Below, piece by piece: positions 1-5,956 of a DNA stretch of 5,971 nucleotides. Both the position numbers and the translations under genes were made by a program. The notes beneath the pieces are model-generated. The model ran no database searches. It was not told the origin of the DNA and saw only the letters and a program-made list of their open reading frames with translations. Numbering within the stretch: position 1 is the stretch's first letter; every line of letters starts with the position of its first letter. Origin of the DNA: an uncultured Oscillospiraceae bacterium (GTDB lineage: Bacteria > Bacillota > Clostridia > Oscillospirales > Oscillospiraceae); NCBI GenBank assembly GCA_905205085.1, contig CAJLCG010000116.1:1-5971 (forward strand), written 5' to 3'.

Positions 1-34
1 AGCATCGCTCCGCGGCGCGTTCTTGCAGATATGC

Positions 35-1441
35 TTAGTTCCAGTAGTCGGTCTTTTCTTTCAGGCCGATGCTGGCAGCCTTGAAGACAGGCTTCTTGCC
101 CTGCTTCTTCTGGGCCATGTAGTCCTGCATGGCGGCCAGAGCAGGCCGGGACAGAATCACAATGACCGGCAGGTTCAAAATAGCCATCAGACCCATGAGC
201 ACGTCGGCCAGGTTCCACACCAGGCTGATGCTGCGGGTGGCGCCGATGAGGACCACCAGCATAGCCACGATCCGGAAGCCCAGCATGAAGGACTTGGGGG
301 GAACGCGCTTAAAGATGTAGTTCCAGGCGTTATCCACATAGTACAGGTTGCCGATGAGGGTGGTGAAGGCAAAGAGCACCATGGCCACGGTGATAAAGAT
401 GGGGCCGATCTGGCCAAAGGAGGCGGACAGGGCAGCCTGAACATAGGGGGCGCCCTCCAGGGCCTTGTCAGGCTCCACGCCGGAGCACAGCAGCATGAAG
501 GCGGTGGCGGAGCAGATGAGCAGGGTGTCGATGAACACGGAGAGCATCTGCACCAGGCCCTGCTTGACGGGGTGGCTCACGTTGGCGGAGGCAGCCGCGT
601 TGGGGGCGGAGCCCACGCCGGCCTCGTTGGAGAACAGGCCGCGCTTAATGCCCTGCATCATGCAGGAGCTGGTGAAGGCACCGAAGATGGCCCGGAAGTC
701 AAAGGCCTCGGAGAAGATGCGGCCCAGCACCTGGGGCAGCAGGCCGATGTTCATCACGATGACCACCAGGGAGACCAGAACGTACAGACCGCCCATAAAG
801 GGGACCAGAGTAGAGGTGACCTTCAGAATGCGCTTGCCGCCGCCCATGATGCAGTAGCCCACCAGCAGGGCCAGAATGGCGCCGATGATGAGGGGGGTAG
901 TCTTGGGGTCATAGAAGCTGTAGGCGGAGAAGGTGGACTGAAGGTTGTAGGAGGCGACCATGTTGAAGCCGCCGGCGTAGGTGAGGATCAGAGTAATGGC
1001 AAAGACGACGGCCAGGGGACGGGAGTGGAGGGCGGCCTCAATGTAGTAGGAGGGGCCGCCGTAGCTCTCGCCGGTCTCCGGGTTGCGGCGCTTGTAGATC
1101 TGAGCCAGGGTGGACTCAATAAAGGCGGAGGAGCCGCCGATGATGGCGATGACCCACATCCAGAACACGGCGCCGAAGCCGCCCAGGCAGATGGCGCCGG
1201 CGATGCCGACGATGTTGCCGGTGCCCACGCGGGAGGCGGTGGATACCATCAGGGCCTGGAAGGAGGAGGTGGAGCCCGCCTGCTCAGGCCGCTCGCCCAC
1301 CACCCGGATGGACTCGCCGAACAGCCGGAACTGGACGAACTTGGTGCGGATGGTAAAGTACAGTCCAGCGGCCAGCAGGAGGACGATCAGCAGATAGGAG
1401 TACATAAAGTTGCTGATCGAGCCAATGATTTGGTCAAGCAT
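35..1441 (-). CDS. Sodium:alanine/glycine symporter, AGCS family
   Basis: This is a 468-residue integral membrane protein, the usual length for the AGCS (alanine or glycine:cation symporter) family, which imports small neutral amino acids with Na+ or H+. Family signatures are visible. The segment around residues 59-81 contains SSFQALMVSTASRVGTGNIV (GTGN at 73-76). Residues 266-284 include RGLFSNEAGVGSAPNAAA. Residues 299-313 resemble the family's SVFIDTLLICSATA helix, and 410-424 read NLADVLMGLMAILNL. Many hydrophobic helices run from residue 14 to about 432, followed by a short basic cytoplasmic tail. I chose the ATG at 1441: AAAGTGAG lies 8 nt upstream, whereas an in-frame GTG at 1450 would overlap that site. 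It has its own promoter and a leader of about 130 nt. The family call is secure; which amino acid it carries cannot be read from the sequence. No terminator is visible in the 34 bases left downstream. Confidence 0.95.
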   Translation of the reverse strand: MLDQIIGSISNFMYSYLLIVLLLAAGLYFTIRTKFVQFRLFGESIRVVGERPEQAGSTSSFQALMVSTASRVGTGNIVGIAGAICLGGFGAVFWMWVIAIIGGSSAFIESTLAQIYKRRNPETGESYGGPSYYIEAALHSRPLAVVFAITLILTYAGGFNMVASYNLQSTFSAYSFYDPKTTPLIIGAILALLVGYCIMGGGKRILKVTSTLVPFMGGLYVLVSLVVIVMNIGLLPQVLGRIFSEAFDFRAIFGAFTSSCMMQGIKRGLFSNEAGVGSAPNAAASANVSHPVKQGLVQMLSVFIDTLLICSATAFMLLCSGVEPDKALEGAPYVQAALSASFGQIGPIFITVAMVLFAFTTLIGNLYYVDNAWNYIFKRVPPKSFMLGFRIVAMLVVLIGATRSISLVWNLADVLMGLMAILNLPVIVILSRPALAAMQDYMAQKKQGKKPVFKAASIGLKEKTDYWN

Positions 1442-1480
1442 AGTACACACTCACTTTCTAAAATTTCTCTCTCTCTGGTC

Positions 1481-1516
1481 GGAGACGGCTGCCTGTCTCC
1501 CTGAGCCCCCGTCTCC
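1481..1516 (-). promoter_or_regulatory. Alternative hairpins in the symporter 5' leader
   Basis: In the transcript direction, GGAGACGG (1516-1509) and GGAGAC (1500-1495) can both pair with the same downstream CCGTCTCC (1488-1481). The outer pairing gives an 8-bp stem with a 20-nt loop; the inner one gives a 6-bp stem with an 8-nt loop. They exclude each other. The structure lies about 40 nt before the start codon and is not followed directly by a T-run, so it is not a plain terminator. It fits no riboswitch class I recognise. A regulatory role is only a suggestion. Confidence 0.35.
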
Positions 1517-1562
1517 TGGGCGCAAGGAAGCCCTGCGTGCCGAAGGGAAACGGAACGCGGGG

Positions 1563-1587
1563 CCTGTATGTGGACTTATTATACAGG
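1563..1587. promoter_or_regulatory. Inverted repeat over the symporter -10 box, candidate operator
   Basis: CCTGTAT (1563-1569) and ATACAGG (1581-1587) form a perfect 7-bp inverted repeat with an 11-bp spacer. It covers the -10 hexamer and the expected transcription start of the symporter promoter, a typical repressor position. The CCTGTAT arm also occurs in the right arm of the palindrome at 4730-4769, but the TGTCWTGACA core of that site is absent here. The binding protein is therefore unknown. Confidence 0.4.
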
Positions 1588-1606
1588 AAATCGGGAATAA
1601 AAGCCA
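1578..1606 (-). promoter_or_regulatory. Promoter of the AGCS symporter gene
   Basis: On the minus strand a perfect TATAAT -10 box lies at 1583-1578. A weak -35 (TGGCTT, 1606-1601) is 17 bp upstream. The predicted start near 1571 gives a leader of about 130 nt. The poor -35 suggests that an activator may help, which would fit the repeat cluster just upstream. Confidence 0.65.
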
Positions 1607-1614
1607 GAGGAAAC

Positions 1615-1659
1615 TGTGAAACATGCTGAACTTTGTGAAAAGTACACAGAAAGTTCACA
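1615..1659. repeat. Inverted and direct repeats upstream of the symporter -35
   Basis: TGAACTTT (1627-1634) and AAAGTTCA (1650-1657) are perfect 8-bp inverted arms 15 bp apart. Overlapping them, TGTGAA (1634-1639) is inverted against TTCACA (1654-1659). A direct copy of TGTGAA lies at 1615-1620, 19 bp from the next. The cluster sits just upstream of the -35, where activators often bind. The arms are too far apart for a standard CRP site, and I cannot name a regulator. Confidence 0.35.
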
Positions 1660-1690
1660 TTTGTGCGGGCGCTTCGGTGGGAATGGCCGG

Positions 1691-1733
1691 AAACAAAATT
1701 CCCCCGCTCCGGGCAGAGGGCCCGCAGCGGGGG
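1691..1733 (-). terminator. Rho-independent terminator of proS
   Basis: On the minus strand, 25 nt after the proS stop codon, an 8-bp stem CCCCCGCT/AGCGGGGG (1733-1726 with 1708-1701) encloses one G-G mismatch. Above that is a 5-bp stem CGGGC/GCCCG with a CCTCT loop. It is followed by AATTTTGTTT (1700-1691). This is a strong canonical terminator separating proS from the symporter gene. Confidence 0.9.
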
Positions 1734-1758
1734 AAGAGGATACAAAAACTGGGAAAAA

Positions 1759-3204
1759 TCAGTAGGCCACGCCCCACAGGATCATGTGCTTGGCGGGCTT
1801 GCCGCAGCACACGCAGGTGTCGGACACCTTCTCCTGCTCCAGAGGCATGCACCGGGAGGTGACGCCGGCCTGCTCCTTCATCTTGAGCTCGCACTCCAGA
1901 TCGCCGCACCACATGGTCTTGGCAAAGCCGCCCTCGGTCTCCATGAACTCCTTGACCTCGTCCAGAGTCAGGCACACGCGGGTGTGGTCCTCCAGGTTCT
2001 TCTTGGCCCGCTGGTAGAGACCGTCGTGGACGGAATCCAGCAGCTGGGGCACGGTGGTCTCCAGCTCGCTGAGGGGCACGAAGATCTTCTCGCCGCTGTC
2101 CCGGCGGCAGATGCAGCACTGGCCCTTCTCCATGTCCTTGGGGCCGATCTCCACGCGCAGGGGCACGCCCTTCATCTCATACTGGGCGGCCTTCCAGCCC
2201 ATGGACTGGTCGGAGGCGTCCATGTCGGCACGGATGCCGGCGGCCTTCAGGCGGTTGAGCAGGTCGGTGGCGGCGTCCAGCACGCCCTCCTTGTGCTGGG
2301 CCACGGGGATGACCATGGCCTGGATGGGGGCGATGCGGGGGGGCAGCACCAGGCCGTTGTTGTCGCCGTGGGTCATGATGATGCCGCCGATCATACGGGT
2401 GGACACGCCCCAGGAAGTCTGGTGGGGGAAGTGGAGCTGGTTGTCCTTGCCGGTGAAGGTGATGTCGAAGGCGCGGGCAAAGCCGTCGCCGAAGTAGTGG
2501 CTGGTACCGGACTGGAGGGCCTTCTTGTCGTGCATCATGCACTCCACGGTGTAGGTCTCCTCGGCGCCGTTGAACTTCTCCTTGTCGGTCTTGCGGCCCT
2601 TGACCACGGGCATGGCCAGCACGTTCTCCAGGAAGTCGGCGTAGATGTTCAGCATGCGCTGAGTCTCCTCCCGGGCCTCCTCCTCGGTGGCGTGCATGGT
2701 GTGGCCCTCCTGCCACAGGAACTCACGGTGGCGCAGGAAGGGGCGGCTGGTCTTCTCCCAGCGCAGCACGCTGCACCACTGGTTGTACAGCTTGGGCAGG
2801 TCCCGGTGGGAGTGGATGATGTTCTTGTAGTGCTCGCAGAACAGGGTCTCAGAGGTGGGGCGGATACAGTAGCGCTCCTCCAGCTTCTCGCTGCCGCCGT
2901 AGGTCACCCAGGCGCACTCGGGGGCAAAGCCCTCCACGTGGTCCTTCTCCTTCTGCAGCAGGCTCTCAGGGATGAGCATGGGCAGATACACATTCTCGTG
3001 GCCGGTCTCCTTGAACTTCTTGTCCAGCTCGGCCTGGATGTTCTCCCAGATGGCGTAGCCATAGGGACGGTAGATGAACATACCCTTGATGGAGGAGTAG
3101 TCAATGAGCTCGGCCTTTTTGCACACATCGGTGTACCACTGGGCAAAGTCGACCTCCATATCGGTGATCTGCTCTACCTGCTTCTTGTTGGAATTTTGAG
3201 CCAT
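1759..3204 (-). CDS. proS: Prolyl-tRNA synthetase, short archaeal/eukaryotic type (ProS type 3)
   Basis: This cytoplasmic class II aminoacyl-tRNA synthetase charges tRNA-Pro with proline using ATP. The 481 residues match the compact ProRS form, which lacks the roughly 180-residue editing insertion of typical bacterial ProRS. Catalytic core: RPTSET at 115-120, motif 2 with RWE (148-150) and [16 protein letters not shown] (154-169), QSGTSHYFG at 231-239, and motif 3 [12 protein letters not shown] (284-295, Arg290). The anticodon-binding domain covers about 296-400. The C-terminal zinc domain has C433-X4-C438 and C464-X2-C467, and the chain ends in WGVAY, the terminal Tyr typical of this type. 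The start ATG at 3204 has AAAGGA 10 nt upstream. Expression appears to be from its own promoter; the leader is too short for a T-box. Without the insertion, correction of mischarged Ala-tRNA-Pro would need a separate trans-editing protein elsewhere (inference). Confidence 0.98.
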   Translation of the reverse strand: MAQNSNKKQVEQITDMEVDFAQWYTDVCKKAELIDYSSIKGMFIYRPYGYAIWENIQAELDKKFKETGHENVYLPMLIPESLLQKEKDHVEGFAPECAWVTYGGSEKLEERYCIRPTSETLFCEHYKNIIHSHRDLPKLYNQWCSVLRWEKTSRPFLRHREFLWQEGHTMHATEEEAREETQRMLNIYADFLENVLAMPVVKGRKTDKEKFNGAEETYTVECMMHDKKALQSGTSHYFGDGFARAFDITFTGKDNQLHFPHQTSWGVSTRMIGGIIMTHGDNNGLVLPPRIAPIQAMVIPVAQHKEGVLDAATDLLNRLKAAGIRADMDASDQSMGWKAAQYEMKGVPLRVEIGPKDMEKGQCCICRRDSGEKIFVPLSELETTVPQLLDSVHDGLYQRAKKNLEDHTRVCLTLDEVKEFMETEGGFAKTMWCGDLECELKMKEQAGVTSRCMPLEQEKVSDTCVCCGKPAKHMILWGVAY

Positions 3205-3255
3205 ATCGGATCAGTCCTTTTCTATAAGATCGGGCTTGGAAAACTCGTACCGTTT

Positions 3256-3284
3256 ATTGTATAAATTTCGGCTGGAAAAGTCAA
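3256..3284 (-). promoter_or_regulatory. Promoter of proS
   Basis: On the minus strand, TTGACT (3284-3279) and TACAAT (3261-3256) are separated by exactly 17 bp, each one base from the sigma-A consensus. The predicted start near 3249 leaves a leader of about 45 nt before the proS ATG. This fits steady housekeeping expression. Confidence 0.85.
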
Positions 3285-3295
3285 GGCGGAAACCG

Positions 3296-3315
3296 AAAAA
3301 CCCCAGGAAGTGGGG
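3296..3315 (-). terminator. Short terminator after the lipoprotein gene
   Basis: Just after the lipoprotein stop codon the minus strand shows a CCCCA/TGGGG stem with a CTTCC loop (3315-3301). TTTTT (3300-3296) follows, then CGGTTT. The stem is only 5 bp, so some readthrough into proS is possible, but GC-rich stem plus T-run is the canonical form. Confidence 0.65.
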
Positions 3316-3319
3316 GCAA

Positions 3320-4006
3320 TTACAGGTAGTCGCCGGTGTAGTCGATCACCATATCGTCCAGGGTCTGCCAGCCGCTGGACACCAGGGAGTAGTAGTCCCC
3401 CTCCAGCTTCAGCTGGAGCATCACCGACTGTTCCTGGCCGTAGGTGGCCTTAGGCAGGATCTCCTCCACCTTCTCCATCATCCGCAAGGCGTACTCCGCG
3501 TCCAGCACCTGGTATTCTTCCTCACTCATGGTGCTGGCCAGATCGGGCGTGGTGCCGTTGTCCTCACACACCTGGGTCCACACCTGGCCGTAGGTCTCGT
3601 CGGGAATCAGGTGGAACAGTTCGATGGGGGAGAGGGTGACCTCCACGGCAAAGTCCCCGCCCTGGAGCTTGTTCCCGTCGCCCACGGTGTACTTGGCCTT
3701 GGCATAGATATCCTTTACCAGCTGGGTGGCTCGCTCATTGACTGCATCGGTGGGCAGGACCACCTCCAGATAGCTCAGCAGCCGCTGGGCCTCGGCCTCG
3801 GCGTTGTCCTCGTACTGCTGTTGGGCGTCCTCCTCGGTCATCCCATCCACCAGGTCCAGATATTCCTGGCTGTACTGGCCCTTGTAGGTGCAGTCCAGCT
3901 CTCCTTGAATGTAGGTCGTCACATCTGCTCCGGATAGCCCGCAGGCGGTGAGGGTGAGGGTCAGGGCGCAGGCCAGAATTCCGGCAGACAAGTGGCGCGT
4001 TTTCAT
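3320..4006 (-). CDS. Predicted lipoprotein of unknown function
   Basis: The 228-residue protein has a basic N-terminus (MKTRH), a hydrophobic segment and a lipobox LTAC with Cys22. It should be exported and lipid-anchored on the outer face of the cytoplasmic membrane. The mature part is acidic. It shows an alanine/glutamate/glutamine-rich helical stretch at about 57-80 (EEDAQQQYEDNAEAEAQRLL), a probable beta segment at about 118-131 (GDFAVEVTLSPIEL) and a second acidic helical region at about 160-185. The layout recalls the small lipoproteins of Clostridia annotated as DUF5105, but I cannot confirm that. No enzyme motif is visible. I chose the ATG at 4006 because AGGAGA lies 6 nt upstream; an in-frame TTG at 4012 runs into that site. 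The gene is divergent from niaR and has its own promoter and terminator. Confidence 0.85.
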   Translation of the reverse strand: MKTRHLSAGILACALTLTLTACGLSGADVTTYIQGELDCTYKGQYSQEYLDLVDGMTEEDAQQQYEDNAEAEAQRLLSYLEVVLPTDAVNERATQLVKDIYAKAKYTVGDGNKLQGGDFAVEVTLSPIELFHLIPDETYGQVWTQVCEDNGTTPDLASTMSEEEYQVLDAEYALRMMEKVEEILPKATYGQEQSVMLQLKLEGDYYSLVSSGWQTLDDMVIDYTGDYL

Positions 4007-4084
4007 AGACAATCTCCTCTCTTGTGTGCTGCGTGGTGAGCGGCAGCCCCTGTGGGCGGCCAGGTCCGAATCGTTCTGCTTTTA

Positions 4085-4112
4085 ATTTAAAGGATGAAAG
4101 GGGGAAAGTCAA
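4085..4112 (-). promoter_or_regulatory. Promoter of the lipoprotein gene
   Basis: On the minus strand TTGACT (4112-4107) is followed after 16 bp by TTAAAT (4090-4085), or after 17 bp by TAAATT. The predicted leader is about 70 nt. Its -35 box lies only 2 bp from the -35 of the opposing niaR promoter, so the two promoters are back to back. Confidence 0.65.
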
Positions 4113-4114
4113 CC

Positions 4115-4143
4115 TTGCTCGTGCGGGTGGGATGTGGTACACT
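4115..4143 (+). promoter_or_regulatory. Promoter of niaR
   Basis: TACACT (4138-4143) is preceded by TGG, giving an extended -10. A weak -35 TTGCTC (4115-4120) is 17 bp upstream. The predicted start is about 4150, some 30 nt before the ATG. The candidate NiaR site at 4132-4155 overlaps the -10 and the start point, which suggests negative autoregulation. Confidence 0.6.
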
Positions 4144-4155
4144 CCTGTCATGACA
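4132..4155 (+). promoter_or_regulatory. Candidate NiaR operator, autoregulatory site
   Basis: ATGTGGTA (4132-4139), six bases, then the perfect 10-bp palindrome TGTCATGACA (4146-4155). The same arrangement with the same spacing occurs at 4731-4754 before the next gene. The right-hand flank here is not symmetrical, unlike the second site. Assignment to NiaR is inferred from its position before the regulator's own gene and from the repetition. Confidence 0.6.
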
Positions 4156-4171
4156 TCGAAACAGACAGGAG
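4142..4171. repeat. 8-bp inverted repeat ending in the niaR ribosome binding site
   Basis: CTCCTGTC (4142-4149) and GACAGGAG (4164-4171) are perfect inverted arms with a 14-base spacer. The right arm contains most of the AGGAGG Shine-Dalgarno (4167-4172). In RNA it could hide the ribosome site, but the predicted transcription start near 4150 would leave out the left arm. It may instead be part of the operator, or chance. Confidence 0.35.
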
Positions 4172-4179
4172 GTGCGGCC

Positions 4180-4695
4180 ATGGACGCTGCACACAGAAGA
4201 AAAACCATCACTCATATTTTGGAAGAGGCCAAGGCGCCGGTGAGTGCGGCCTCTCTGGCCCGGGAATTCTCCGTCAGCCGGCAGATCATCGTAGGGGATG
4301 TGGCCCTGCTGCGGGCAGGGGGGCTGGACATTGCCGCCACGCCCCGGGGCTATGTGCTGCCCAAGGAGAGCGTTGGGCTGGTGCGCACCGTAGCCTGCAT
4401 CCATCCGGGGGAGGCTATGGCCCGGGAGCTGGAGATCATGGTGGACCAGGGCTGCCAGGTGCTGGACGTCATTGTGGAGCACCCAGTGTACGGACAGCTG
4501 ACCGGGCAGCTGCGTCTGGCTTCCCGATATGATGTGCAGGAGTTTGTCCGTCTGGTTTCCCAGCGGAAGGCCAAGCCCTTGTCCGATCTCACCGGGGGCG
4601 TTCACCTCCATACTCTGCGCTGTCCCGACGAGGACAGCTACCGCCGGGTGCTCTCCGGCCTGAAAGCGGAGGGCTTTCTCTACCCGGGGGAATAA
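4180..4695 (+). CDS. niaR: NiaR/YrxA-type repressor of NAD metabolism (HTH + 3H domain)
   Basis: This is a 171-residue DNA-binding regulator. Residues about 8-60 form a winged helix of the HTH_11 type (ILEEAKAPVSAASLAREF, then SVSRQII as the probable recognition helix, wing near TPRGYVL). Residues about 68-168 form the 3H domain: CIHPGE (His75), VEHPVYG (His101) and GGVHLHT (His142, His144). The His75/Glu83/His142/His144 pattern has the spacing I recall for the metal site of Thermotoga TM1602. In this family, nicotinic acid bound to the 3H domain acts as co-repressor of niacin uptake and NAD synthesis genes. The ATG at 4180 is preceded by AGGAGG with 7-nt spacing. In-frame upstream ATG 4150 lies at the predicted transcription start and is less likely. 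A matching operator overlaps its own promoter, and another precedes the following membrane protein gene. Confidence 0.93.
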   Translation: MDAAHRRKTITHILEEAKAPVSAASLAREFSVSRQIIVGDVALLRAGGLDIAATPRGYVLPKESVGLVRTVACIHPGEAMARELEIMVDQGCQVLDVIVEHPVYGQLTGQLRLASRYDVQEFVRLVSQRKAKPLSDLTGGVHLHTLRCPDEDSYRRVLSGLKAEGFLYPGE

Positions 4696-4704
4696 AGAAA
4701 TAGG

Positions 4705-4732
4705 TTGACAAACGGAAAATATCCGGTACAAT
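4705..4732 (+). promoter_or_regulatory. Promoter of the EIIC-like membrane protein gene
   Basis: A perfect TTGACA -35 (4705-4710) and TACAAT -10 (4727-4732) are separated by 16 bp, starting 9 bp after the niaR stop codon. The promoter should be strong when not repressed. The long palindrome at 4730-4769 begins inside the -10, so a protein bound there would block polymerase. Confidence 0.85.
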
Positions 4733-4769
4733 GTGGTATACACGTGTCTTGACACCTGTATACCACATT
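4730..4769. promoter_or_regulatory. 40-bp palindromic operator, probable NiaR target
   Basis: The outer 13-bp arms AATGTGGTATACA (4730-4742) and TGTATACCACATT (4757-4769) are perfect inverted copies. After one C-C mismatch, inner arms GTGTC (4744-4748) and GACAC (4751-4755) flank a central TT. It spans the -10 and the start of transcription and contains the ATGTGGTA-N6-TGTCTTGACA pattern shared with the niaR promoter. TTTTG follows the right arm, so a transcript coming from niaR could also fold it into a terminator-like hairpin. A transcript from the local promoter starts inside the left arm and would lack part of it. The operator reading is preferred. Confidence 0.75.
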
Positions 4770-4788
4770 TTGTTTGGGAGAGAAATTT

Positions 4789-5907
4789 ATGGGACGCTTA
4801 CGGGAATTTATGAAGCGGAAGAACATTGTCATCTCCGCCAAGCGCTACGGTATTGACGCCCTGGGGGCCATGGCCCAGGGCCTGTTCTGCTCGCTGCTCA
4901 TAGGAACGATCCTCAACACCATCGGCACGCAATTCAACGTTGAGTTCCTTAATCAGGTAGTGGCTACGCTGGGAAGTGGGGACAAGCAGATCACTTACAC
5001 CGTGGGCGGCCTGGCCTCGGCCATGAGCGGCCCTGCCATGGCAGTGGCCATTGGATATGCCTTGCAGGCGCCCCCTATGGTGCTGTTTTCCCTGGTGACG
5101 GTGGGATTTGCCTCCAACGCCTTGGGTGGGGCGGGGGGACCGCTGGCTGTCCTGTTTGTAGCCATCATTGCCGCCGAGTTTGGCAAGGCGGTGAGTAAGG
5201 AGACCAAGATCGACATTTTGGTTACCCCCATTGTGACCATTCTCGTTGGCGTTGGGGCGGCCTGGGTCATTGCGCCTCCCATCGGCGCGGCAGCCAATGC
5301 CTTTGGGCAGCTCATTGTGCAGACTACCAAGCTCCAGCCCTTCTGGATGGGCATGCTGGTGTCGGTGCTGGTGGGCATTGCCCTGACCCTGCCCATCTCC
5401 TCGGCGGCCATCTGTTCGGCCTTGGGGTTGGTGGGCTTGGCAGGGGGCGCGGCGGTGGCTGGCTGCTGCGCCAACATGGTGGGCTTTGCGGTGCTCTCCT
5501 TTAAAGAGAATGGCTGGGGTGGTCTGGTGAGCCAGGGCATTGGCACCTCCATGCTTCAGATGCCCAACATTGTGAAGAATCCGAAGATCTGGCTGCCTGC
5601 CATCCTCACCTCCGCCATCACCGGCCCCATTGCCACTTGCCTATTTAAATTGGAGATGAATGGAGCCCCCATCAACTCGGGCATGGGCACCTGCGGCCTG
5701 TGCGGGCAGCTGGGTGTCTGGACTGGCTGGGTGGCTCCCAGCGAGAAGGCCCTGGCCAGCGGTGCGGTGGCTATCACTCCCACGGCCTTTGACTGGATGG
5801 GGCTGATTCTCATTTCCTTTGTCCTGCCTGCGGTTCTGTGCTGGTTGTTCGGAATCTTCTTCCGCAAGATCGGCTGGATCAAAGAGGGAGATCTTCAACT
5901 TTCTTAA
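4789..5907 (+). CDS. PTS_EIIC_2/PfoR-like membrane protein, candidate NiaR-controlled transporter
   Basis: This 372-residue polytopic membrane protein has a basic N-terminus (MKRKNIVISAKRYGIDALGA, residues 8-27) and about eight to ten hydrophobic segments to residue 357. Stretches I associate with the PTS_EIIC_2 (PfoR-like) family are GTSMLQMPNIVKNPKIWLP (252-270), ITGPIATCLFKLEMNGAP (277-294) and GMGTCGLCGQ (298-307). Family members resemble the sugar-translocating IIC unit of PTS but usually lack fused IIA/IIB domains, and their substrates are mostly unknown. None of the neighbours here is a IIA, IIB or sugar gene. The ATG at 4789 follows GGGAG by 8 nt; an in-frame TTG at 4774 overlaps that site. 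The palindromic operator and adjoining niaR suggest a link to niacin or NAD precursors (inference). The family call is fairly sure, the substrate is not. Confidence 0.85.
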   Translation: MGRLREFMKRKNIVISAKRYGIDALGAMAQGLFCSLLIGTILNTIGTQFNVEFLNQVVATLGSGDKQITYTVGGLASAMSGPAMAVAIGYALQAPPMVLFSLVTVGFASNALGGAGGPLAVLFVAIIAAEFGKAVSKETKIDILVTPIVTILVGVGAAWVIAPPIGAAANAFGQLIVQTTKLQPFWMGMLVSVLVGIALTLPISSAAICSALGLVGLAGGAAVAGCCANMVGFAVLSFKENGWGGLVSQGIGTSMLQMPNIVKNPKIWLPAILTSAITGPIATCLFKLEMNGAPINSGMGTCGLCGQLGVWTGWVAPSEKALASGAVAITPTAFDWMGLILISFVLPAVLCWLFGIFFRKIGWIKEGDLQLS

Positions 5908-5908
5908 A

Positions 5909-5956
5909 AGAAAGCTCCTACTTTTTTCGAGAAAAAAGTAGGCAAAAAAGCTTTCT
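5909..5956. repeat. Long A/T-rich palindrome, possible terminator or dispersed repeat
   Basis: Two bases after the stop codon, AGAAAGCT (5909-5916) pairs with AGCTTTCT (5949-5956). Inside it CCTACTTTTTT (5917-5927) pairs with AAAAAAGTAGG (5932-5942) around a CGAG loop. A six-base bulge CAAAAA (5943-5948) separates the stems on one side. On the plus strand no T-run follows the inner hairpin, so it is an atypical terminator for the membrane gene. On the minus strand it is followed by AGCTTTCTTTT, so it could stop a gene coming from the right. A further small hairpin GAAGC-TCC-GCTTC (5959-5971) reaches the window edge. Confidence 0.6.

Noticed and set aside
1..34. AGCAT/ATGCT inverted arms (1-5, 31-35) as a symporter terminator
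   Set aside because: The stem is only 5 bp with a long loop, no T-run follows, and the window ends there, so it cannot be supported.
23..1504. Long plus-strand open frame opposite the symporter gene
   Set aside because: Its translation is low-complexity Gly/Ala/His/Asp/Gln-rich with no membrane or domain pattern. It mirrors GC-rich codon use of the true minus-strand gene.
1442..1571. Glycine riboswitch before the AGCS gene
   Set aside because: The conserved glycine aptamer segments are not visible on the transcribed strand. A GCCGAAGG string at 1539-1546 is on the wrong strand.
1458..1745. Possible small gene in the gap between proS and the symporter
   Set aside because: It runs through the proS terminator and the symporter promoter and has no good ribosome site. 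The gap is better explained as regulatory.
3205..3255. T-box leader for proS
   Set aside because: The promoter lies only about 45 nt before the start codon, too short for a T-box, and no T-box sequence is present.
1663..3264. Long plus-strand open frame opposite proS
   Set aside because: It is a GC-rich antisense shadow rich in Leu/Gly/His/Val, with no ribosome binding site or family motif, over an unmistakable proS.
4087..4755. Minus-strand open frame opposite niaR
   Set aside because: It covers the niaR coding region and both operators, has no plausible start signal, and shows no protein family features.
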